Shown piece by piece: positions 57,746 to 64,000 of a DNA stretch of 64,000 bases. Location of the stretch: contig NZ_CP045309.1 of the NCBI RefSeq assembly GCF_009671205.1, forward strand, positions 124,001-188,000. Direction: 5' to 3'. The translations under genes were made by a program, and so were the position numbers. Positions within the stretch are counted from its first letter, which is position 1. Every line of letters starts with the position of its first letter. Source of the DNA: Micromonospora terminaliae (GTDB taxonomy: Bacteria > Actinomycetota > Actinomycetes > Mycobacteriales > Micromonosporaceae). The notes under the pieces were generated by a model that worked only from the letters and a program-made list of their open reading frames with translations, was not told the origin of the DNA and did not search any database.

Positions 57746-59002
57746 TCAGCCGGCGGTGATCCGGATCTCGCCGGCGGCCTTGCGGGCGGCGCTCTCCGCG
57801 TCGGTGGGGGTGGCGCCCCAGGCCAGCAGGTGCCCGCTGCGGTGCGCCGAGGAGAGCAGCTCCGGCACCTGGTCGCCGACCTTCGCCTCGATCTGCACGT
57901 CGAGCACACCGGGCACCCGCAGGGCGGCCCGGCGGCCGTCCACCGCGGTGACCCGGCCGGGTGCGGCGACCAGGAACTCCACGGCCGCCGCGCCGGTCGG
58001 CCGGGCCGGCAGCGTGGGCCGCTCGCCACGCAGCACCCGCAGGTACGCCTCGATGAAGTCGACCTCGTAGGCGATCGAGACCAGCGCGGTGATCATGTCG
58101 CCGGGCATCCGGGCGGCGCACTCGACCAGCGTCGGCACACCGTCGACCAGGATCCACTCGCTGTGCAGCATGCCGCTGCGGAAGCCGGCCGCCCCGGCGA
58201 GCCGGACCGCGGCGTCCCGCAGCGCCGCCTGCTCGGCCCCCGGCAGCGCGGACGGCACCGTGTGCCCGGTCTCCACCGGGTACCGGCCGCGGGCGACCCG
58301 CTTGTCCGTGACGTTCGCGAAGATCGTCTCGCCGTCGGCGACCAGCAGCTCGACGCTGTGTTCCGAGCCGACCAGCAGCTCCTCGACCAGGACCCCGGTG
58401 GGCAGACCGCGCTCGACGGCCTCGTCCGGCTCCGGCGGCGCCGCGCTGGCCGCCCACCGCCCGGCGATCTCCGCGGGATCGCTGACCAGCTGCACGCCCA
58501 GGCTGCCGGACCGGCGGGTGGGCTTGAGCACGCACCGGCCGCCGTGCGCCCGGGCGAACGCTTCGGCCCGCGCCGGGTCGTCGACCAGCTCGTACGCGGG
58601 GTTGGCCAGGCCGGTCGCGTCGGCCAGCAGCCGCATCCGGTGCTTGTCGGAGAAGACGTCGGCCGCGGGCACCCCGGCGCCGGGCAGGCCGAGCCGGTCG
58701 GCGAGCCGGGCGGCGGCGCCCACGGCGTACTCCAGGCCGGGCAGGACGAGCCGGGCGGCGGCGAGGCCGGGCTCGCGGTCGAGCAGGGCGTCGGCGTCGA
58801 AGCCGGTCTGGTACTCGGCCGGCACCAGCCGGGCGACCAGCGGCAGCCCGGCGACGAAACGGTCCAGGCCGCGGCGCCGGATCACGTCCGGCTCCTCGAC
58901 CAGGACCACGCTGCCCGGCGGCAGCTCCTGGTCGAACCAGCGCAGCGAGCCGAACGACCCGCCGACCACCACCAGCTGCTCCCGCCCCAGGTCCAGCTCC
59001 AC
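57746..59002 (-). CDS. ATP-grasp carboxylate-amine ligase, unknown substrate
   Basis: A 418-aa ATP-grasp protein. The ATP-binding segment is GGRCVLKPTRRSGSLGVQLVSD (about 150-170), with the adenine loop VLVEELLVGSEHSVELLVADG and the metal-binding VECAARMPGDMITALVSIAYEVDFIEAYLRVLRGE, where Ala replaces the usual Asn of E-X-N. The C-terminal ~90 residues form a biotin-carboxylase C-like domain. This type makes dipeptides or amino acid conjugates (carnosine synthase, BacD-like); it could belong to a small specialised pathway, but no biosynthetic partner gene is adjacent. GTG 59002. Monocistronic between terminators. Confidence 0.8.
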   Translation of the reverse strand: MELDLGREQLVVVGGSFGSLRWFDQELPPGSVVLVEEPDVIRRRGLDRFVAGLPLVARLVPAEYQTGFDADALLDREPGLAAARLVLPGLEYAVGAAARLADRLGLPGAGVPAADVFSDKHRMRLLADATGLANPAYELVDDPARAEAFARAHGGRCVLKPTRRSGSLGVQLVSDPAEIAGRWAASAAPPEPDEAVERGLPTGVLVEELLVGSEHSVELLVADGETIFANVTDKRVARGRYPVETGHTVPSALPGAEQAALRDAAVRLAGAAGFRSGMLHSEWILVDGVPTLVECAARMPGDMITALVSIAYEVDFIEAYLRVLRGERPTLPARPTGAAAVEFLVAAPGRVTAVDGRRAALRVPGVLDVQIEAKVGDQVPELLSSAHRSGHLLAWGATPTDAESAARKAAGEIRITAG

Positions 59003-59129
59003 CGGTCGTTCCTCCCCACGCCTGGCACCGGAACGGACGGCCGGCGCAGCAGCACCCTAACCGGGCCGGGGCGGCCGGTCCTCGGACGGTCGGCGACCCG
59101 TCAGCGGGAGACCGGTGGGCACGACGAAA

Positions 59130-59156
59130 GCCGGCGGACCCGAGGGGTCCGCCGGC
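59130..59156 (-). terminator. Terminator after rpmB
   Basis: Perfect 12-bp inverted repeat (59130-59141 and 59145-59156), loop GAG, downstream of rpmB on the minus strand. Confidence 0.75.
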
Positions 59157-59189
59157 ATCCGGCGAAACTGTGCAGGCGGTGCGGCCGCG

Positions 59190-59381
59190 TCAGGCGCGGG
59201 CGACCTTGCCGGCCTTGATGCACGAGGTGCAGACCTGCAGCTTCTTGGTGGTGCCGCCACCGGCCGGGGTGCGCACCGACTGGATGTTCGGGTTCCAGCG
59301 GCGGTTGGTCTTCTTCTTGGACCAGGGCACGTTGTGGCCGAAGCCCGGCCCCTTGCCACAGACGTCGCACACGCTAGCCAC
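59190..59381 (-). CDS. rpmB: 50S ribosomal protein L28
   Basis: A 63-aa L28. It keeps the zinc-ribbon cysteines: VCDVCGKGPGFGHNV (Cys5, Cys8) and CTSCIKAGKV (Cys51, Cys54), i.e. the zinc-binding (C+) form. Actinobacteria usually also carry a zinc-independent (C-) paralog under Zur control elsewhere. It is the housekeeping rpmB placed divergently from the DhaL-recG genes, as in Streptomyces. GGGATTGA-AGGAGTATCCC-type upstream sequence includes AGGAGT before ATG 59381. Confidence 0.96.
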   Translation of the reverse strand: MASVCDVCGKGPGFGHNVPWSKKKTNRRWNPNIQSVRTPAGGGTTKKLQVCTSCIKAGKVARA

Positions 59382-59592
59382 GGGATACTCCTGGGATTGA
59401 AACGTTCATGAGGTCGCCGCCAGGCGCAGCCCGGGCAACCTGGCCAGGTTACCCGATGACAGGCCCGGACGCCCAACCGGCCCGGTCGGGACCGGCCCAG
59501 CGTACCCGGGAGGCCGCCGGGCGGCGGCGGGCCCGTCCCCGGACCGTCCGGGACACGCCGGGCGGGCCCCGGCGGCTGTCGGTGCGCGCCAG

Positions 59593-59598
59593 TAGGCT
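59593..59598 (+). promoter_or_regulatory. Predicted -10 of the leaderless DhaL-domain gene
   Basis: TAGGCT ends seven bases before GTG 59606, deciding the start over upstream ATG codons. Confidence 0.5.
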
Positions 59599-59605
59599 TC
59601 CCGAC

Positions 59606-61216
59606 GTGCTGGACACCCTCGACGCCGCCGCGGTGCGCCGCTGGTGCGCGAGCGGGCTGGCCGCCCTCCAGCGCCATCAGGGCGAGATCGACGAGCTCAA
59701 CGTCTACCCGGTCCCCGACGGCGACACCGGCACCAACCTGGTGCTCACCCTCACGTCGGCCCAGCAGGCCCTCGCCATGGACCTGGAGACCCTCCCCGAC
59801 GACGGGCACACCCCGCACGGGCACGCCCTGCGGCTGATGGCCCGGGGCGCGCTGCTCGGTGCCCGGGGCAACTCCGGGGTGATCCTCTCGCAGATCCTGC
59901 GCGGCTTCGCCGACGCGCTCGCGGCCGCCCCGGCGGTCCGTGGCCGGCAGCTCGCCGCCGCGCTGGCCGACGCCACCACGGCCGCCTACGCCGCGGTCGC
60001 CCACCCGGTCGAGGGCACGCTGCTCAGCGTGGTCGCCGCCGCCGCCCGCGCGGCCGAGCGGGCCGACTCCGACGACCTGCGCGCGGTGGCCCGGGCGGCG
60101 GCCGGCGAGGCGGCCCGCGCGCTGGCGCGTACCCCCGAGCAGTTGCCCGCGCTCGCCCGGGCCGGCGTGGTCGACGCCGGCGGGCGTGGCCTGTGCCTGC
60201 TGCTCGACGCGCTGGTCGAGGTGGTCACCGGGGAGAGCCCACGGCAGGCGGCGCCCGCGCCGCCGGCGGCCCGGGCGCCCGTCACCGCCGTCCGGGAGAC
60301 CGGCTCCTCGGCGTACGCCTACGAGGTGCAGTACCTGCTCGACGCCACCGACGAGGCGGTGGCCCGGCTGCGCGGCGAGCTGGACGCCCTCGGCGACTCC
60401 CTGGTGATCGTCGGCGACGCCGGCACCTGGAACGTGCACGTGCACGTCAACGACGTCGGGGCGGCCGTCGAGGCCGGGGTGGTGGCCGGCCGGCCGCACC
60501 GGATCACGGTGACCCGGTTCGCCGACCAGGCGGCCCCGGCGCTGTCGCCCCCGGCAGCGCGACCCGACGGCCGGGCGGCCGTGGTGGTGGCCACCGGCGC
60601 CGGCATCGCCGAGCTGTTCGGCGCCGAGGGCGCCACCGTGGTGCCGGCCAACCCGTCGACCGGCGAGCTGCTCGACGCGATCCGGGCCACGCGCGCCGCC
60701 CGGGTGGTGGTGCTGCCCAACGACCCCAACACCCAGTCGGTGGCGAGCGCCGCCGCGCGGGAGGCGCACGGCCTCGGGGTGAAGGTGAGCGTGGTGCCCA
60801 CCCGGTCCCCGGTGCAGGCCCTCGCCGCCCTCGCCGTGCGGGACCCGCAACGCCGCTTCGAGGACGACGTCATCGCCATGGCCGAGGCCGCCGGCGCCTG
60901 CCGCTACGCGGAGGTCTGCCACGCGAGCAAGGAGGCGCTCACCGTGGCCGGGCCGTGCCGGCCCGGCGACGTACTGGCGCTGGTCGAGGGGGAGGTGCAC
61001 CTCATCGGCGCCGACCTCCTCGACACCTGCACCGCCGTGGTCGACCGGATGCTCGGCGGCGGCGGCGAGCTGGTCACCCTGCTCTGCGGGGCGGACGCCC
61101 CGGCCGGGCTGGCCGACCGGGTGCGCGAGCACGTCGAGCGGTCCTGGCCGTTCGTCGAGGTGCAGGCGTACGAGGGCGGCCAGCCGCACTATCCGCTCCT
61201 GGTGGGGGTCGAATGA
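59606..61216 (+). CDS. DhaL-domain (DAK2) kinase, FakA-like
   Basis: A 536-aa protein from GTG 59606. Residues ~10-205 are a DhaL domain with the nucleotide/metal motif ELNVYPVPDGDTGTNL (about 31-46) and LGARGNSGVILSQILRGF. A central linker is followed by an EDD/DegV-like C-terminal region (GAGIAELFGAEGATVVPANPSTGELLDAIRATRAARVVVLPNDPNTQSVA), the FakA arrangement. In Firmicutes FakA with FakB phosphorylates fatty acids; in actinobacteria the function is unproven. It overlaps recG by four bases (ATGA), the conserved pair. Confidence 0.88.
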   Translation: MLDTLDAAAVRRWCASGLAALQRHQGEIDELNVYPVPDGDTGTNLVLTLTSAQQALAMDLETLPDDGHTPHGHALRLMARGALLGARGNSGVILSQILRGFADALAAAPAVRGRQLAAALADATTAAYAAVAHPVEGTLLSVVAAAARAAERADSDDLRAVARAAAGEAARALARTPEQLPALARAGVVDAGGRGLCLLLDALVEVVTGESPRQAAPAPPAARAPVTAVRETGSSAYAYEVQYLLDATDEAVARLRGELDALGDSLVIVGDAGTWNVHVHVNDVGAAVEAGVVAGRPHRITVTRFADQAAPALSPPAARPDGRAAVVVATGAGIAELFGAEGATVVPANPSTGELLDAIRATRAARVVVLPNDPNTQSVASAAAREAHGLGVKVSVVPTRSPVQALAALAVRDPQRRFEDDVIAMAEAAGACRYAEVCHASKEALTVAGPCRPGDVLALVEGEVHLIGADLLDTCTAVVDRMLGGGGELVTLLCGADAPAGLADRVREHVERSWPFVEVQAYEGGQPHYPLLVGVE

Positions 61217-63414
61217 CGAGCGAACCGGCGACGGTGGACACGCCGCTCAAGAAGCTGGTCGGGGAGCGCACGGCCAAGGCCCTGGCGAGCCACCTCGACC
61301 TGCACACCGCCGGCGACCTGATCTACCACTTCCCCCGCCGCTACGACGAGCGCGGCGAGCACACCGACATCCGCTCGCTGGACGTGGGGGAGCAGGTCAC
61401 CGTGCTGGCCCAGGTGCAGCGCACCGCGGTCCGGCCGATGCGGCAGCGCCGGGGCAACCTGCTGGAGGTCACCGTCGGCGACGACTCCGGCGGGGTGCTC
61501 ACCCTCACCTTCTTCGGCAACCAGGCGTGGCGGGAGCGGGAGCTGCGTCCCGGCCGCTGGGGGCTGTTCGCCGGCAAGGTCACCGAGTTCCGGGGCAAGC
61601 GGCAGCTCAACGGCCCCGAATACGTGCTGCTCGGCGAGGGCGGCGACGGCGAGGCGGCGGCCAACGAGGAGGTCGAGGAGTTCGCCGGGGCGCTCATCCC
61701 GGTCTACCCGGCCGCCGCGGCCGTGCCGACCTGGGTGATCGCCCGCTGCGTGCGGGTGGTCCTGGACACCTTCACCCCGCCGGACGACCCGCTGCCGGCC
61801 ACCGTGCGGGCCAGCCGCAACCTGGTCGGCATCGGCGCCGCGCTGCGCGAGATCCACCGGCCCACCAGCAAGGAGGAGCTGTACAAAGCACGCCGCCGGC
61901 TCAAGTGGGACGAGGCGTTCGCCGTGCAGCTCACCCTGGTGCAGCGCAAGCACCGGGCCGCCGCGTGGCCGGCGAAGGCCCGGCCGGCGAAGCCGGGCGG
62001 GCTGCTCGACGCGTTCGACGCCCGGCTGCCCTACGAGCTGACCTCCGGCCAGCAGGCCGTCGGCCGGGAGATCGCCGCCGACCTGGCCACCGCGCACCCG
62101 ATGCACCGGCTGCTCCAGGGCGAGGTGGGCAGCGGCAAGACCGTGGTGGCGCTGCGGGCCATGCTCCAGGTGGTCGACGCCGGTGGGCAGGCCGCGCTGC
62201 TCGCCCCGACCGAGGTGCTCGCTGCCCAGCACCACCGGGGCATGCTCGACCTGCTCGGCCCGCTCGCGCAGGCGGGCGAGCTGGGCGCCGCCGACGACGC
62301 CACCCGGGTGGAGCTGGTCACCGGCTCGCTGGGCGCGGCCGCCCGGCGGCGGGCACTCGCCGAGGTGGCCGAGGGGCGCGCCGGCATCGTGCTCGGCACC
62401 CACGCCCTGCTCTACGAGGGCGTCGACTTCGACGACCTGGGCCTCGTCGTGGTCGACGAGCAGCACCGGTTCGGCGTGGAGCAGCGGGACGCGCTGCGGG
62501 CCAAGGCCGAGCAGCCGCCGCACGTGCTGGTCATGACGGCCACCCCGATCCCGCGCACGGTCGCCATGACCGTCTATGGCGATCTGGAGACCTCCACCCT
62601 GTCGCAGCTGCCGCAGGGCCGCTCGCCGATCGCCTCGCACGTGGTGCCGGCCGCCGAGAAGCCCGCCTTCCTCGACCGGGCCTGGCGCCGGCTGCGCGAG
62701 GAGGTCGCGAAGGGACACCAGGCGTACGTGGTCTGCCCGCGGATCGGCGAAGGTCCGGCCTCCGATGAGGAGGCACCGCGCGAGGACGACAACGGCCGGC
62801 GGCCCCCGCTCGCCGTGACCGAGGTGGCCCCGCTGCTGGCCGAGGGACCGCTGCACGGGCTGCGGATCGGTGTGCTGCACGGGCGGCTGCCGGCCGACGA
62901 GAAGGACGCCGTGATGCGCTCCTTCGCCGCCGGCGACCTGGACGTGCTGGTGGCCACCACGGTGGTCGAGGTGGGCGTCAACGTGCCCAACGCCACCGTC
63001 ATGATCGTGCTGGACGCCGACCGGTTCGGCGTGTCCCAACTGCACCAGCTGCGTGGCCGGGTGGGCCGGGGCTCGGCCGCCGGCCTCTGCCTGCTCGTCA
63101 CCGAGGCCATGGAGGGTTCCGCGGCCCGCGAACGGCTCGACGCGGTCGCCTCGACCACGGACGGGTTCAAGCTCGCCGAGCTCGACCTGGAGCAGCGCCG
63201 GGAGGGCGACGTGCTGGGCGCCACCCAGTCGGGCCGCCGGTCCCACCTGCGGCTGCTGTCGCTGCTGCGCGACACCGACCTCATCCGGGACGCCCGGGCC
63301 GAGGCGATCACCCTGGTCGAGGAGGACCCGGAACTGGCCCGGCACCCGGCGCTGGCCGCCTCGGTCGCGGCCCTGGTCGACGAGGAACGCGCCGAATACC
63401 TGGAGAAGGGCTGA
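61213..63414 (+). CDS. recG: ATP-dependent DNA helicase RecG
   Basis: A 733-aa monomeric branched-DNA helicase reversing stalled forks and processing Holliday junctions. The N-terminal wedge (OB) domain covers about 55-150 (RSLDVGEQVTVLAQVQRTAVRPMRQRRGNLLEV). Helicase motifs: I GEVGSGKTVVAL (about 305), Ia ALLAPTEVLAAQHH, II VVDEQHRFGVEQR, III MTATPIPRT, V LVATTVVEVGVNVPNATVM, VI QLHQLRGRVGRG. Length matches the family (~690-740 aa). Its ATG overlaps the DhaL-domain stop. Confidence 0.96.
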   Translation: MTSEPATVDTPLKKLVGERTAKALASHLDLHTAGDLIYHFPRRYDERGEHTDIRSLDVGEQVTVLAQVQRTAVRPMRQRRGNLLEVTVGDDSGGVLTLTFFGNQAWRERELRPGRWGLFAGKVTEFRGKRQLNGPEYVLLGEGGDGEAAANEEVEEFAGALIPVYPAAAAVPTWVIARCVRVVLDTFTPPDDPLPATVRASRNLVGIGAALREIHRPTSKEELYKARRRLKWDEAFAVQLTLVQRKHRAAAWPAKARPAKPGGLLDAFDARLPYELTSGQQAVGREIAADLATAHPMHRLLQGEVGSGKTVVALRAMLQVVDAGGQAALLAPTEVLAAQHHRGMLDLLGPLAQAGELGAADDATRVELVTGSLGAAARRRALAEVAEGRAGIVLGTHALLYEGVDFDDLGLVVVDEQHRFGVEQRDALRAKAEQPPHVLVMTATPIPRTVAMTVYGDLETSTLSQLPQGRSPIASHVVPAAEKPAFLDRAWRRLREEVAKGHQAYVVCPRIGEGPASDEEAPREDDNGRRPPLAVTEVAPLLAEGPLHGLRIGVLHGRLPADEKDAVMRSFAAGDLDVLVATTVVEVGVNVPNATVMIVLDADRFGVSQLHQLRGRVGRGSAAGLCLLVTEAMEGSAARERLDAVASTTDGFKLAELDLEQRREGDVLGATQSGRRSHLRLLSLLRDTDLIRDARAEAITLVEEDPELARHPALAASVAALVDEERAEYLEKG

Positions 63415-63438
63415 CCCCACCGGGTGGCCGTTCCGGCC

Positions 63439-63444
63439 TAGGCT
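63439..63444 (+). promoter_or_regulatory. Predicted -10 of the leaderless hydrolase gene
   Basis: TAGGCT ends six bases before ATG 63451, in the intergenic gap after recG; no Shine-Dalgarno. Confidence 0.5.
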
Positions 63445-63450
63445 CGGCCG

Positions 63451-64000
63451 ATGCCGAAACCCTCTCTCGACCGCGGCGTGCTCCTGCTGGCCCAGGGCGA
63501 CGAGATCCTGACGTCCCGGGTCACCGGTGCGGCCGACGCGGCCACCGCATCGCCCTGCACGCCCGCGACCCGGTTCCAGATCGCCTCGATCAGCAAGCAG
63601 ATGGCCGCCGTCGCGGTGCTGCTCCTCGCCGAGCGGGGCGCGCTGCGCCTGGACGACCCGATCGGCCGCTGGCTGCCGGACCCGCCGGCGGCCTGGTCCG
63701 GGATAACCCCGCACCATCTGCTCACCCACACCTCGGGCCTGGGTCATTGGGAGGAGTACCCGATGATCGACCTGGCCGAGCCGGCCGAGCCCGACAAGCT
63801 GCTGGCGGTCTTCGCCGGCGTGCCGCCGCTGTTCGCCCCCGGCACCGGCTGGCACTACAGCAGCCCCGGCTACGTCCTGCTGGCCCGGGCCGTCGAGCGG
63901 GCGTCCGGCCGCCCGTACGCCGCGTTCCTCGCCGAGGAGGTCTTCGCGCCGCTCGGCATGACGGGCAGCTTCGCGGGCGGCGCCGCCGGGCGGGACGACG
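63451..64000 (+). CDS. Serine hydrolase / beta-lactamase class C family, 3'-truncated
   Basis: 183 residues are present before the window ends. SISK in QIASISKQMAAVAVLLLAERGAL (about residue 50) is the class C SxxK with catalytic Ser and Lys. The second motif YSS in WHYSSPGYVLLARAVERASG is the YxN-like site, and DPIGRWLPD, LLTHTSGL and LFAPGTGWHYS are family landmarks. No signal peptide is present, so it is probably a cytoplasmic esterase or peptidase, not a secreted resistance enzyme. Apparently leaderless. Confidence 0.88.
   Translation, partial: MPKPSLDRGVLLLAQGDEILTSRVTGAADAATASPCTPATRFQIASISKQMAAVAVLLLAERGALRLDDPIGRWLPDPPAAWSGITPHHLLTHTSGLGHWEEYPMIDLAEPAEPDKLLAVFAGVPPLFAPGTGWHYSSPGYVLLARAVERASGRPYAAFLAEEVFAPLGMTGSFAGGAAGRDD

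Noticed and set aside
63451..64000. Secreted class C beta-lactamase
   Set aside because: There is no signal peptide and the YxN motif is YSS; a general serine hydrolase is more likely, and the gene is incomplete.

Overview
The window is a high-G+C actinobacterial chromosome segment, most likely Micromonospora or a close relative in the Micromonosporaceae. This is inferred from codon usage, GTG starts, leaderless promoters, DUF397/XRE and DUF5753 proteins, an HU protein with a lysine-rich tail, and gene order. The order ilvB-ilvN-ilvC ... serA ... leuB ... NdgR-type IclR / leuC-leuD-hup-mutT1-ppk-fbiD-gpsA-ddl-thiL-rpmB-recG matches the conserved block I remember from Mycobacterium tuberculosis and Streptomyces. 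No insertion sequence, prophage, CRISPR array or rRNA was seen.

Layout: 1-4.1 kb has a truncated GH2 beta-mannosidase, then an ArsR-type regulator overlapping a SulP anion transporter. 4.2-12.2 kb has ilvD (minus), a membrane GGDEF-EAL protein and the ilvBNC operon, which follows a leader-peptide attenuator. 12.3-24.4 kb has a TPR protein, serA, apbE-like, leuB, ilvE, a protein phosphatase, a PRC-barrel protein, ahpC-ahpD and cimA with a second attenuator. 24.4-36.5 kb is accessory: two-way endonuclease/phosphatase and secreted-protein genes, a MoxR-DUF58-VWA-protease cluster, ribosome rescue factor ArfB, acetyltransferases, an ECF sigma factor and an FAH-family hydrolase. 36.6-40.9 kb has tRNA-Gln, two identical tRNA-Glu genes, the NdgR-like regulator, leuCD and hup. 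41-64 kb has a second EEP protein, fbiD-ppk-mutT1, plsC-gpsA, a PLP lyase, a PrmC-like methyltransferase with an elaborate leader, a ROK kinase, DUF397/XRE, ddl, thiL, an ATP-grasp ligase, rpmB, a DhaL-domain protein, recG and a truncated serine hydrolase.

The genes cover nearly all of branched-chain amino acid synthesis: citramalate synthase supplies 2-ketobutyrate through LeuCD/LeuB, IlvBN/IlvC/IlvD make the keto acids and IlvE aminates them. Only leuA is missing from the window. Two cis attenuators (before ilvB and cimA) and the NdgR-like regulator beside leuC give amino-acid feedback.

The least explained signals are in the leaders. A ~139-nt leader before the PrmC-like methyltransferase has a perfect nine-base Shine-Dalgarno with no ATG/GTG/TTG behind it and a long hairpin. 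Micro-ORFs sit directly before serA, ilvE, gpsA, thiL, ddl and a 76-aa gene, most overlapping the next start by ATGA or GTGA. A possible three-way-junction RNA lies in the 5' UTR of a secreted protein.
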